Below, piece after piece: positions 17,000-25,285 of a DNA stretch of 64,000 bases. Below the pieces are notes generated by a model. It worked only from the letters and a program-made list of their open reading frames with translations. It was not told the origin of the DNA and ran no database searches. The position numbers and the translations under genes are program-made. Source of the stretch: Rubrivivax sp. (GTDB lineage: Bacteria > Pseudomonadota > Gammaproteobacteria > Burkholderiales > Burkholderiaceae_C); NCBI GenBank assembly GCA_016707445.1, contig JADJHR010000019.1, positions 186,001 through 250,000 of the forward strand, in the 5' to 3' direction. Position 1 is the stretch's first letter. The number at the start of each line of letters is the position of its first letter.

Positions 17000-17473
17000 A
17001 TGGCCGACGAAGCGACCCCCGTGTTCCAGATCCAGCGCATGTACCTGAAGGACTTGTCGCTGGAGCAGCCCAATTCGCCCCAGATTCTGCTCGAGCAGCA
17101 GCAGCCTCAGGTCGACATCAACCTGGGCGTCGGCGCCGAGCAGGTGGCCGACGGCATCTACGAGGTCACGGTCACGGCCACGGTCACCACCAAGGTGCAG
17201 GACAAGGTGCTGTTTCTGGTCGAAGCCAAGCAGGCCGGCATCTTCGAGATCCGCAACGTGCCGCAGGACCAGATGCAGGGCATCATCGGCATCGTCTGCC
17301 CGCAGATGATCTACCCCTACCTGCGCGCCATCGTCTCCGACGTCTGCACGCGCGCCGGCTTCCCGCCGATCATGCTCACCGAAGTCAACTTCCAGGCCAT
17401 GTTCCAGGCCCAGCAGGAGCAGCAGGCTGCGCAGCAGGGCAACGGATCGCGCATCATCACCAGCGTCAACTGA
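17000..17473 (+). CDS. secB: Protein-export chaperone SecB
   Basis: 157 residues, the usual length. SecB holds preproteins unfolded in the cytosol and passes them to SecA. Conserved pieces are FQIQRMYLKDLSLEQPNSP near the N-terminus, INLGVGAEQV, KVLFLVEAKQAGIFEI and PYLRAIVSDVCTRAGFPP, and the C-terminal FQAMFQAQQEQQ. A purine-rich AGAGAAG precedes the ATG. The neighbours grxC and gpsA are those found in many proteobacteria. Confidence 0.97.
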   Translation: MADEATPVFQIQRMYLKDLSLEQPNSPQILLEQQQPQVDINLGVGAEQVADGIYEVTVTATVTTKVQDKVLFLVEAKQAGIFEIRNVPQDQMQGIIGIVCPQMIYPYLRAIVSDVCTRAGFPPIMLTEVNFQAMFQAQQEQQAAQQGNGSRIITSVN

Positions 17474-17513
17474 TCCGGCCTTTCACGCATCGCCGCCACC
17501 GGCGGACCGGCCG

Positions 17514-18518
17514 ATGAAGATCAGCGTGCTGGGGGCCGGGGCCTGGGGTACGGCGATCGCGATGGCCGCGGCCACGCAGCATGCGGTGTGTCTTTGGGCG
17601 CGCAACGAGGCGCATGCGCGCGACATCACCGCGGCCAGGCACAATCTGCGCTACCTGCCTGAGGTGACCTTGCCGTCGCAGCTGGCCATCGTGGCCAGCC
17701 TGCCGGTCGCTTTGTCGCATGTTGCAGTCGACGGGCTGCTGATCATCGCCACGCCGATGTCGGGCCTGCGTGCCATGCTGCAGGCACTGCCGGCAGGCCA
17801 GTCTGCCGTGTGGTTGTGCAAGGGCTTCGAGGCGGGCAGCGGGCTGCTCGGGCACGAACTGGCGCGCCGGATTCGGCCCGATCTGGCCTGCGCCGTGCTG
17901 TCCGGCCCGAGCTTCGCGCTCGAGGTGGCGCGCGCTCAGCCGACGGCGCTGGTCGCTGCCAGTGAGCGTGCCGACCTGGCCAGCGTCATCGTCGGCGCCC
18001 TGCACAGCGACAACCTGCGCATCTACACCTCGAGCGACATCGTCGGCGTCGAGGTCGGCGGCGCGCTGAAGAACGTGCTAGCCATCGCCACCGGCATGCT
18101 CGATGGCATGGCGGCGCGCGATGGCACCGGTGCGCCGGGGCTCAATGCACGGGCGGCACTGATCACGCGCGGTCTGGCCGAAATGACGCGCCTGGGGCTG
18201 GCACTGGGCGCCAAGGCCGAGACCTTCATGGGCCTGTCGGGGCTGGGAGACCTGGTACTGACCGCCACCGGGGATCTGTCGCGCAATCGCAAGGTTGGCC
18301 TGGCACTGGCGTCGGGCCTGTCGCTGCCGCAGGCGCTGGCCAGTCTGGGCCATGTCGCCGAAGGCGTCTACACCGCCCGCGTTGCCGCCGACCGCGCGCT
18401 GCAGCTCGGCGTGGACATGCCGATCACGCAGTGTGTGGTCGAGGTGCTGGAAGGTCGGCTGCAACCTGTCGCTGCGATGGCCCAGCTGATGACCCGACAG
18501 AGTCGCGCCGAGGTCTAG
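17514..18518 (+). CDS. gpsA: Glycerol-3-phosphate dehydrogenase [NAD(P)+]
   Basis: 334 residues. It reduces dihydroxyacetone phosphate to sn-glycerol-3-phosphate for phospholipid synthesis. The N-terminal Rossmann motif is VLGAGAWGTAIA; further landmarks are LSGPSFALEVA, the catalytic Lys in GGALKNVLAIATGM and GLSGLGDLVLTATG. The start lies 40 bp after secB, as in E. coli, and the 3' end overlaps the stop of convergent trmL by 4 bp, so transcripts from both sides meet here. Confidence 0.97.
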   Translation: MKISVLGAGAWGTAIAMAAATQHAVCLWARNEAHARDITAARHNLRYLPEVTLPSQLAIVASLPVALSHVAVDGLLIIATPMSGLRAMLQALPAGQSAVWLCKGFEAGSGLLGHELARRIRPDLACAVLSGPSFALEVARAQPTALVAASERADLASVIVGALHSDNLRIYTSSDIVGVEVGGALKNVLAIATGMLDGMAARDGTGAPGLNARAALITRGLAEMTRLGLALGAKAETFMGLSGLGDLVLTATGDLSRNRKVGLALASGLSLPQALASLGHVAEGVYTARVAADRALQLGVDMPITQCVVEVLEGRLQPVAAMAQLMTRQSRAEV

Positions 18519-18985
18519 ATCGCGCCGTCGAAGCCGTTCTGTCGCCAGGCTTCGAACACCGCCACCGCCACGGCATTGCTGAGGTTCAGGCTGCGTTGCT
18601 GAGTACGCATCGGCAGCCGCAGCAACTGGTTCGCGCCGAACTCGTCGCGCAGCGCCGCGGGCAGGCCCGCACTTTCGCTGCCGAACACCAGCCAGTCTCC
18701 ACGCTGCCAGGCAACGTGATGGGCGAGACGGGTGCCGCGGGTGCTGAACGCAAAGCAGCGCGCGCGATCGGGCGTCATCACCGCTTGCAGTTGCGACCAG
18801 CTGGCATGGCGTCTGACGGCGGCGAACTCGTGATAGTCCAGCCCGGCGCGGCGCAGCAAGCGGTCTTCCATCGAAAAGCCCAGCGGCTCCACCAGGTGCA
18901 GCTCGCAGCCGGTGTTGGCCGCCAGACGGATCACGTTGCCGGTGTTGGGTGGAATCTCCGGTTGCACGAGAACGATGCGGAACAT
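18515..18985 (-). CDS. trmL: tRNA (cytidine(34)-2'-O)-methyltransferase
   Basis: 156 residues, a compact SPOUT-family methyltransferase. The start MFRIVLVQPEIPPNTGNVIR is diagnostic; the SAM-binding trefoil knot is formed by VFGSESAGLP and LRLPMRTQQRSLNLSNA. It methylates the ribose of the wobble base in tRNA-Leu isoacceptors. It is 3 bp downstream of comF on the same strand, so the two are probably co-transcribed. Confidence 0.95.
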   Translation of the reverse strand: MFRIVLVQPEIPPNTGNVIRLAANTGCELHLVEPLGFSMEDRLLRRAGLDYHEFAAVRRHASWSQLQAVMTPDRARCFAFSTRGTRLAHHVAWQRGDWLVFGSESAGLPAALRDEFGANQLLRLPMRTQQRSLNLSNAVAVAVFEAWRQNGFDGAI

Positions 18986-18988
18986 GGT

Positions 18989-19720
18989 TCAGGCCTGGCC
19001 CTGGGGTGCTGGGGTTCGCGCCACCACCCACAGGTCCACGCGTGCAGCGCCGGCGGCGCGCAGTGCCGTAGCGGCCTCGTGTGCGGTGGCGCCGGTGGTG
19101 AGCACGTCGTCGACCAGGGCCAGGTGCCGGTCACGCACGAAGTCGCCCATCGGCGCCGGCACCGCAAACGCACCCCGCAGATTGGCCAGCCGTTCGGCGC
19201 GCGTCAGCAGAGCCTGCTGGCGGCCATCGAAGCGGCGTTCAAGCGCACGCGCATGGGTCGGCAGGCCGCTTTCACGGGCCAGGCAGCGGGCAAGCTGCCA
19301 AGCCTGGTCGTAGCCTCGTTCGGCCAGACGCCGGTCCGACAGCGGTACCGGCACGAAGGCTTGCGGCAGCATGGCCTGGTCGTGCATTGCGGCCTGCAGC
19401 AGACAGCGGGCCAGCAGTGGGGCCAGTTCGGGCGACTGCTGATACTTGAAGCGGGTGATCAGGCGGTCCCAGGGGAAGGCGTAGTCGGCCACGCAGAGAC
19501 AGCGCTCGAAGGGCGGCGGCTCGCTCAGGCACGTGCCGCAACGGGTCTGGCCTTGTGGCAGTGCCAGGGCACATTGCACGCAGCGATTGCAGGGCGCGGC
19601 AAATCGCTGATGGCAGGCGGGGCACAGGCGGCCGCTGGTCCACGCCAGGCAGACCTCACAGCTGCCCGGCAGCGACTGCCGGGTCAGCCGCAATGTGCTT
19701 GGGTGCGGCAGGGCCTGCAT
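18989..19720 (-). CDS. ComF family phosphoribosyltransferase-like protein
   Basis: 243 residues from the ATG at 19720. An N-terminal zinc-ribbon-like region has paired cysteines (CEVCLAW, LCPACHQ, CNRCVQC, CGTC), followed by the ComF core: FPWDRLITRFKYQ, PVPLSDRRLAERGYDQAW and the PRPP loop LALVDDVLTTGATAHEAA. ComF proteins are needed for uptake of transforming DNA in naturally competent bacteria; the enzymatic reaction is unknown. It starts 20 bp from the divergent bioC-like gene, so promoters overlap. Confidence 0.92.
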   Translation of the reverse strand: MQALPHPSTLRLTRQSLPGSCEVCLAWTSGRLCPACHQRFAAPCNRCVQCALALPQGQTRCGTCLSEPPPFERCLCVADYAFPWDRLITRFKYQQSPELAPLLARCLLQAAMHDQAMLPQAFVPVPLSDRRLAERGYDQAWQLARCLARESGLPTHARALERRFDGRQQALLTRAERLANLRGAFAVPAPMGDFVRDRHLALVDDVLTTGATAHEAATALRAAGAARVDLWVVARTPAPQGQA

Positions 19721-19728
19721 CGCGTCAA

Positions 19729-19741
19729 TATACTGCCCGCA
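19729..19741 (+). promoter_or_regulatory. Putative -10 box giving a leaderless bioC-like transcript
   Basis: TATACT at 19729-19734 ends 6 nt before the ATG at 19741. No Shine-Dalgarno sequence is present between them. It lies in the 20-bp gap between the divergent comF and bioC-like starts. Confidence 0.4.
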
Positions 19742-20646
19742 TGCAGGCCGAGCGCAGCCCCACCACACCGCTCGGGGCACGCGTCGACAGTGTGGCATTG
19801 CAGCGTGTCTGCGCTCGCGTGCTTGGGGCACGTGGAGCACCCTGGCTGCACCAGGAAGCCGCACGGCGAATGGCCGAGCGGTTGCCGTTGATCAAGCGGC
19901 AACCGGCTATGGTGCTCGACTGGAGCGGCCCATGGGGTGCCAGCGCACCGATGCGGCAGACCTATCCCTCGGCGCGCCACTGCGTCGTCACGAGTCACGG
20001 GGCAGCCCCTGGCGCGGCGCCGACGAGCCCGCGGCGCTGGTGGAATCGGCGGCCTGTGCGCACGCCAGTGATCGAGATGGTGGACGAGCCCGCCGTGCCG
20101 GCCAACGCTGCCGAACTGCTGTGGTCGAACATGCGCTTGCATGGCGATGCCGACCCTGTGGCCTTGTTCGAGCAATGGCACAGGGCCCTGGCCGTCGACG
20201 GTTTCCTGATGTTCTCCACACTTGGCCCGGGTTCGTTGCCAGAGCTTCGCGCTCTCTATCGAGCGCAGGGCTGGGGCGAGCCCTTTGCGCCTTTTGTCGA
20301 CATGCACGACCTGGGTGACCTGCTGGTACAGGCTGGGTTTGCAGACCCGGTGATGGACCAGGAACTGCTGACGCTGACCTGGCCTGATGCCCGGTCGCTG
20401 CTGAATGAGTTGCGTGGCCTGGGGGGCAACGTGTCGCCGCACCGCTATGCCGGATTGCGCACGCCACGGTGGCGCCAGCGCATGATCGAGTCGCTGCAGC
20501 AGCAGGCTGTCGATGGTCGGCCCGCACTGACTTTCGAGCTGGTGTACGGCCACGCTTTCAAGGTGGCGCCGCGGCCGCGCATGCAGGCGCAGACCGCCGT
20601 GTCGCTGGACGAAATGCGTGCCATGGTGCGCCTGTCCAGGCCCTGA
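19741..20646 (+). CDS. BioC-like malonyl-ACP O-methyltransferase family protein
   Basis: 301 residues. The central and C-terminal parts match BioC-type methyltransferases: LLWSNMRLHGDADPVALFEQW and FLMFSTLGPGSLPELRALY, followed by a BioC-like helical end. BioC methylates malonyl-ACP to start pimelate synthesis for biotin. Motif I, normally LDLGCGTG, reads LDWSGPWGAS, so SAM binding may be altered or lost. No other bio gene is adjacent; divergent comF next to such a gene fits the common bio/comF neighbourhood. I am sure of the family, less of the activity. Confidence 0.72.
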   Translation: MQAERSPTTPLGARVDSVALQRVCARVLGARGAPWLHQEAARRMAERLPLIKRQPAMVLDWSGPWGASAPMRQTYPSARHCVVTSHGAAPGAAPTSPRRWWNRRPVRTPVIEMVDEPAVPANAAELLWSNMRLHGDADPVALFEQWHRALAVDGFLMFSTLGPGSLPELRALYRAQGWGEPFAPFVDMHDLGDLLVQAGFADPVMDQELLTLTWPDARSLLNELRGLGGNVSPHRYAGLRTPRWRQRMIESLQQQAVDGRPALTFELVYGHAFKVAPRPRMQAQTAVSLDEMRAMVRLSRP

Positions 20647-20806
20647 TCGAATGATCTTTGACAAGGCTTCGCCGGAGGCAATCGCCAGTCGATGGGCACC
20701 ATGCCTGAGCTAGAATCGTTCGTCTTTGCGCCCGGTCAGCCGAACTCAGTTTCGCCCTGAACGCAGGCGTTTGAACTTCGCTGCTGTCGTCGAACCCGCC
20801 CTGTCG

Positions 20807-21346
20807 ATGAATTCCGTGTCCTTGCCCGTCGATTGGGCCCTTGAAAAGTTGCTTGCGTCGAGCCCGAAAGCTCAGTTCGCCGGGGACGACGTGGACGGTG
20901 TGCAGGTGGCGGCCTGGTCACTGCAGCGACGCTGCTCGCTGACACCGCAGCAACTGGGCACTGGCTATGCGTGCCTGGTGCTGGCCTCGGCACTGGTGGC
21001 GGCCGTGTTCTGGCTGCAGGGCGTGCGCATGGTGGCGCTGTTCAGCACATTCGAGGTGCTGACGGTTGGTTTGGCCTTTGCATGGCATGCGATGCATGCG
21101 GCCGATGGGGAGCAACTGCTGATGCAGGATGACCACCTGTGGGTAGAGCAGCGGCGGGGCTTTCAGATGCGGTGCCAGCGACTGCCCTTGAGCAGCTTGC
21201 GCGTGATTGCCGGCAAGGACGCGATCGAATTGCGGGTCGGTGCCAGCACCTGCCCGGTGGGGTGCCTGGTCGATCATCGCCGGCGGCAACAGGTCGGGGC
21301 CGAACTGCACCAGGCGCTGCAGCGGTCCGCAACGGTCTTGAATTGA
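20807..21346 (+). CDS. DUF2244 family membrane protein
   Basis: 179 residues from the ATG at 20807 (a TTG at 20726 would extend it by 27). The sequence begins with a soluble stretch, then RCSLTPQQLG and two adjacent hydrophobic segments (ACLVLASALVAAVFWL and VALFSTFEVLTVGLAFAW) followed by a C-terminal cytoplasmic domain with LWVEQRRGF. This is the pattern of DUF2244 proteins often found just upstream of coxB. It is 24 bp before coxB and likely the first gene of the oxidase operon. Function unknown. A TAGAAT at 20711-20716 could be the -10 box; the exact TTGACA at 20658-20663 is too far from it to be its partner. Confidence 0.75.
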   Translation: MNSVSLPVDWALEKLLASSPKAQFAGDDVDGVQVAAWSLQRRCSLTPQQLGTGYACLVLASALVAAVFWLQGVRMVALFSTFEVLTVGLAFAWHAMHAADGEQLLMQDDHLWVEQRRGFQMRCQRLPLSSLRVIAGKDAIELRVGASTCPVGCLVDHRRRQQVGAELHQALQRSATVLN

Positions 21347-21370
21347 ATCGATGTTGGAGTTGATGGGACG

Positions 21371-22573
21371 ATGAACACGAAGCGCACGAACAACATGGCA
21401 GGGCAGCGCCGCCCCGTGACCGCCAGCCGCATTGCACGCACCTTGCTCGTGCTGGGGGCGTCGATGGCAACACCCTGGGCGCTGGCGGTGAACAGCCTGC
21501 CTGGCGGGCCGGCCGTCAACCAGATCGACCTGCATCCGCCGGCATCCGCGATTGCGGCCGACATTCAATGGCTGCACGTCGTGATGATGGTCATCTGCGT
21601 GGTGATCTTCATCGCCGTCTTCGGGGTCATGTTCTATTCGATGCTCAAGCATCGCAAGTCGCTGGGCTACAAGGCGGCCAATTTCCACGAAAGCGTGGGC
21701 GTCGAGATCGCTTGGACGGTGGTGCCATTCATCATCGTCATCGGCATGGGCGCGATGGCCACCCGATCGGTGGTGGCGATGAAAGACACCTCCAATGCAG
21801 ACCTGACGATCAAGGCCACCGGTTACCAGTGGAAATGGGGTTACGACTACCTCAAGGGCGAAGGCGAAGGCATCAAGTTCCTGTCCACGCTCGACCTGGC
21901 GCAGCGCGAGATGTCCAATGCGGGCAAGCCGCAGGGCGACAACTACCTGCTGAAGGTGGACAACCCGCTGGTGGTGCCGGTGGACCGCAAGGTGCGCATC
22001 GTGACCACGGCCAACGACGTGATCCATGCCTGGATGGTGCCGGCGCTGGGTGTCAAGCAGGACGCGATCCCGGGTTTTGTGCGCGACACCTGGTTCCGTG
22101 CCGACAAGACCGGCGACTTCTATGGCCAGTGCGCCGAGTTGTGCGGTAAGGAACACGCGTACATGCCGATCCACGTCAAGGTGCTGAGTCACGGCGACTA
22201 CGCCAAGTGGGTCGAGGGCAAGCTCAAGGAGGCCGCTGCGGCTGCCGACGATCCCAGTAAGCAATGGCAGCTCGACGAACTGGTGGCGCGCGGCGAGAAG
22301 GTCTACGCGGCCAACTGCGCCGTCTGCCATCGCCCGGACGGCAAGGGTGCAGGCCCGATCAAGCCACTTGACGGTGCCGCCGTGGTGCTGGATGCGGAAA
22401 AGGCCAAGCAGATCGCGGTGTTGCTGAACGGCCAGAACAACGGCGCCATGCCGTCCTGGAAGCAGCTGTCCGACACCGAGCTGGCTGCCGTCATCACCTA
22501 TACCAAGAACCACTGGAGCAACAAGACCGGACAGCTGGTGCAGCCCTCCGACGTCGTTGCCGCCCGCAAGTAG
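21371..22573 (+). CDS. coxB: Cytochrome c oxidase subunit II with fused cytochrome c domain
   Basis: 400 residues. After a signal/TM start, two membrane helices (about 60-85 and 115-135) anchor a periplasmic cupredoxin domain. The CuA site is complete: DVIHAWMVPALGVKQDAIPG supplies the first His, and QCAELCGKEHAYM the Cys pair, second His and Met. A C-terminal extension carries one c-type heme motif, CAVCH, in KVYAANCAVCHRPDGKGAG with a likely Met ligand in GAMPSWKQL. The fused heme domain is common in beta- and gammaproteobacterial aa3 oxidases and passes electrons from soluble cytochrome c to CuA. Confidence 0.96.
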   Translation: MNTKRTNNMAGQRRPVTASRIARTLLVLGASMATPWALAVNSLPGGPAVNQIDLHPPASAIAADIQWLHVVMMVICVVIFIAVFGVMFYSMLKHRKSLGYKAANFHESVGVEIAWTVVPFIIVIGMGAMATRSVVAMKDTSNADLTIKATGYQWKWGYDYLKGEGEGIKFLSTLDLAQREMSNAGKPQGDNYLLKVDNPLVVPVDRKVRIVTTANDVIHAWMVPALGVKQDAIPGFVRDTWFRADKTGDFYGQCAELCGKEHAYMPIHVKVLSHGDYAKWVEGKLKEAAAAADDPSKQWQLDELVARGEKVYAANCAVCHRPDGKGAGPIKPLDGAAVVLDAEKAKQIAVLLNGQNNGAMPSWKQLSDTELAAVITYTKNHWSNKTGQLVQPSDVVAARK

Positions 22574-22608
22574 TAAGCAAGAACAGTCGTTGAATTGAAG
22601 GAAGTCCC

Positions 22609-24228
22609 ATGAGCGCAGTACTCGACCGCCCCGGCGAACACTTGCACGATCACGACCACGGCCATCCGCATGGCTGGCGCCGCTGGCTGTTCGCGACCAA
22701 TCACAAGGACATCGGCACGATGTACCTGCTGTTCAGCTTCACGATGCTGATGGTGGGTGGCGTGCTGGCGCTGGCCATCCGCGCCGAGCTGTTCCAACCC
22801 GGGTTGCAGTTCGTCAACCCCGAGATGTTCAACCAGTTCACCACGATGCATGGCCTGATCATGGTGTTCGGCGCCATCATGCCGGCCTTCGTGGGCTTCG
22901 CGAACTGGATGATTCCGCTGCAGATCGGCGCGGCCGACATGGCTTTCGCGCGCATGAACAACCTGAGCTTCTGGCTGTTGATTCCGGCGGCGCTGATGCT
23001 GGTCGGTTCGTTCTTCATGCCCGGCGGTGCGCCGGCAGCCGGCTGGACGCTGTATGCGCCGCTGACGCTGCAGATGGGGCCGAGCATGGACTCGAGCATC
23101 TTCGCGATCCACATCATGGGCGCCAGCTCGATCATGGGCTCGATCAACATCATCGTTACCGTGCTCAACATGCGCGCACCCGGCATGACGCTGATGAAGA
23201 TGCCGCTGTTCTGCTGGACCTGGCTGATCACCGCCTATCTGCTGATCGCGGTGATGCCGGTGCTGGCCGGTGCCATCACCATGACGCTGACAGACCGCCA
23301 CTTCGGCACCAGCTTCTTCAACCCGGCCGGCGGTGGCGACCCAGTGATGTACCAGCACATCTTCTGGTTCTTCGGTCACCCCGAGGTCTACATCATGATC
23401 CTGCCGGCGTTCGGCATCGTCAGCGCCATCGTCCCGACCTTTGCGCGCAAACGCCTGTTCGGCTACACGTCGATGGTCTATGCCACGGCATCGATCGCCA
23501 TCCTGTCGTTCATCGTCTGGGCGCACCACATGTTCACGACCGGCATGCCCGTCACGGGGCAGCTGTTCTTCATGTACGCGACGATGCTGATCGCGGTGCC
23601 CACCGGCGTGAAGATCTTCAACTGGGTCGCAACCATGTGGCGCGGGTCGATGAGCTTCGAGACGCCCATGCTGTGGGCGGTGGGCTTCATCTTCGTGTTC
23701 ACGATCGGCGGCTTCACGGGCCTGATCCTCGCCATGGCGCCGATCGACATCCAGCTGCAGGACACCTACTACGTGGTGGCGCACTTCCACTACGTGCTGG
23801 TGGCCGGTTCGCTGTTCGCGATGTTCGCCGGCGTGTACTACTGGGGCCCGAAGTGGACCGGGGTGATGTACTCCGAGACACGCGGCAAGATCCATTTCTG
23901 GGGCTCGCTGATCTTCTTCAACATCACCTTCTTCCCGATGCACTTCCTGGGGCTGGCCGGCATGCCGCGTCGTTATGCCGACTACCCGATGCAGTTCGCC
24001 GACTTCAACATGCTGGTGTCGATCGGCGGCTTCGGTTTCGGCTTCATGCAGGTCTACTTCTTCCTCTTCGTGGTCCTGCCGATGATGCGCCGCCAAGGTG
24101 AGAATGCGCCGCAGAACCCTTGGGAAGGTGCCGAGGGCCTGGAATGGGAACTGCCGTCGCCGGCGCCCTGGCACACCTTCGAGTCACCCCCCAAGCTCGA
24201 CGCCTCTGCCACGCGGGTGATCGGTTGA
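22609..24228 (+). CDS. coxA: Cytochrome c oxidase subunit I
   Basis: 539 residues with twelve predicted membrane helices. Ligands of the low-spin heme a (TMHGLIMVFG and the late HFHYVLVAGS), heme a3 and CuB (WFFGHPEVYIMILP with the His-Tyr pair, WAHHMFTTGM) are all present, as is the D-channel-type Asn/Asp region FANWMIPLQIGAADMAF. This is the catalytic, proton-pumping subunit of an aa3 oxidase. The first 25 residues hold a His/Asp-rich stretch, HLHDHDHGHPHG, a possible metal-binding tail. A GGAAG lies upstream of the ATG. Confidence 0.98.
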   Translation: MSAVLDRPGEHLHDHDHGHPHGWRRWLFATNHKDIGTMYLLFSFTMLMVGGVLALAIRAELFQPGLQFVNPEMFNQFTTMHGLIMVFGAIMPAFVGFANWMIPLQIGAADMAFARMNNLSFWLLIPAALMLVGSFFMPGGAPAAGWTLYAPLTLQMGPSMDSSIFAIHIMGASSIMGSINIIVTVLNMRAPGMTLMKMPLFCWTWLITAYLLIAVMPVLAGAITMTLTDRHFGTSFFNPAGGGDPVMYQHIFWFFGHPEVYIMILPAFGIVSAIVPTFARKRLFGYTSMVYATASIAILSFIVWAHHMFTTGMPVTGQLFFMYATMLIAVPTGVKIFNWVATMWRGSMSFETPMLWAVGFIFVFTIGGFTGLILAMAPIDIQLQDTYYVVAHFHYVLVAGSLFAMFAGVYYWGPKWTGVMYSETRGKIHFWGSLIFFNITFFPMHFLGLAGMPRRYADYPMQFADFNMLVSIGGFGFGFMQVYFFLFVVLPMMRRQGENAPQNPWEGAEGLEWELPSPAPWHTFESPPKLDASATRVIG

Positions 24229-24246
24229 CCGATGAGGGCTTGCATC

Positions 24247-24363
24247 ATGACGACCGACCTGCAACGCAAGGCCAACCTTCGACTGGCCTTGATCCTGGCC
24301 ACGGTGGCGGTGGTCTTTGCGATCGGTTTTGTCGCCAAGATCCTGCTGCTCGGTCCGGGTTGA
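24247..24363 (+). CDS. Small single-helix membrane protein in the cox operon
   Basis: A 38-residue reading frame between coxA and ctaG: MTTDLQRKANLRLALILATV followed by VVFAIGFVAKILLLGPG. It has a basic N-terminus, one transmembrane helix and a short Gly-Pro end. An in-frame ATG 15 bp upstream (24232) is possible. The stop is 4 bp before the ctaG start, so translation is probably coupled. Peptides of this form between ctaD and ctaG are described as cytochrome oxidase small assembly proteins; no motif reveals the mechanism. Confidence 0.7.
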   Translation: MTTDLQRKANLRLALILATVAVVFAIGFVAKILLLGPG

Positions 24364-24367
24364 CACC

Positions 24368-25000
24368 ATGAGCGTCTCGACCTGGTTCGGCGCATCGGCC
24401 AACCGCCGCATGACCGGCAAGTTGCTGGTGGTGGTGGGCTTGATGTTTGGCTTCGGCTATGCGCTGGTGCCGATGTACCGCGCCATCTGCAATGTGCTGG
24501 GCATCAACGTGCTGTCGGTGGCCGAGCAGCGCGCGCAGGGTCGGTTCGGTGCCGGCAATTCGCAGGTCGACTCCTCACGCACGATCACGATCGAGTTCGA
24601 CGCCAATGCGCGTGGCCCCTGGGATTTCAAACCGGCCACACGTTCGTTGCAGGTTCATCCGGGCGAGCTGACGACCGTGATGTACGAATTCAAGAACGTG
24701 CAGAACCGGACCATGGCGGCGCAGGCGATCCCAAGCTATGCGCCGCGCCAGGCGGCGGCGCATTTCAACAAGCTCGAGTGCTTCTGTTTCAGCGAGCACA
24801 TCCTGGCGCCGGGCGAGAGCAAGACCTGGCCTGTGGCCTTCATCGTTGATTCCAAGCTACCGCGCGACGTCACCACGATCACGCTGTCGTACACCTTCTT
24901 CGAGGTCGGCGGCAGGGTGCCGCCCGCACCGACGGGTGAGCTTCAGCCTGCCGCCACGGTGCAATTGCACCCGACCGCCAGAACCGTGGGAAGCTCATGA
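24368..25000 (+). CDS. ctaG: Cytochrome c oxidase assembly protein CtaG (Cox11 family)
   Basis: 210 residues from the ATG at 24368. One N-terminal helix (LLVVVGLMFGFGYALVPMY) and a periplasmic immunoglobulin-like domain that delivers copper to the CuB site of subunit I. The copper-binding motif is KLECFCFSEHILAPGE. The sequence YRAICNVLGIN after the helix is also characteristic. It sits between the small membrane peptide and a DUF2970 gene whose start overlaps its stop. Confidence 0.96.
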   Translation: MSVSTWFGASANRRMTGKLLVVVGLMFGFGYALVPMYRAICNVLGINVLSVAEQRAQGRFGAGNSQVDSSRTITIEFDANARGPWDFKPATRSLQVHPGELTTVMYEFKNVQNRTMAAQAIPSYAPRQAAAHFNKLECFCFSEHILAPGESKTWPVAFIVDSKLPRDVTTITLSYTFFEVGGRVPPAPTGELQPAATVQLHPTARTVGSS

Positions 25001-25236
25001 GCGCTGCGCCGCAGGACCAAGATGCCCGCGCCAAGCCGCAAGCCACGATGGCCGAGACGATGCGGGCGGTGGCTTGGTCGTTCTTTGGCATCCGCCGCGC
25101 CGCCGACTACGAGCGCGATGTGCAGCGGCTGAACCCTTTGCACGTGATCATTGCCGGCGTGCTGGGCGCGATTGTCTTCGTGGGCGTGCTGGCGGTGCTG
25201 GTACGCTGGGTGGTCGGCAGCGGCGTTGCGACCTGA
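24997..25236 (+). CDS. DUF2970 family small membrane protein
   Basis: 79 residues: a cytoplasmic part with MRAVAWSFFGIRRAADYERD, characteristic of DUF2970, then one C-terminal membrane helix (VIIAGVLGAIVFVGVLAVLV). It overlaps ctaG by 4 bp (ATGA) and precedes coxC by 49 bp. Members of this family recur between ctaG and ctaE in betaproteobacteria; an oxidase-assembly role is inferred from that position alone. Confidence 0.85.
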   Translation: MSAAPQDQDARAKPQATMAETMRAVAWSFFGIRRAADYERDVQRLNPLHVIIAGVLGAIVFVGVLAVLVRWVVGSGVAT

Positions 25237-25285
25237 ACTTTTTTTCAGCCCGATTTCAAGAGTCGTTGTCAGGAGAACCATCCAG

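Noticed and set aside
20658..20716. Exact TTGACA (20658-20663) as -35 for TAGAAT (20711-20716) before the DUF2244 gene
   Set aside because: Spacing is 47 bp, far from 16-18; the two cannot form one promoter.
22498..24174. Long minus-strand open frame opposite coxA
   Set aside because: His/Asp/Glu/Arg-rich antisense product of a strongly conserved gene; no family match.
24232..24246. ATG at 24232 as the start of the small membrane protein
   Set aside because: In frame and possible, but the added MRACI would place a Cys ahead of the basic N-terminus; ATG 24247 gives the more usual form.
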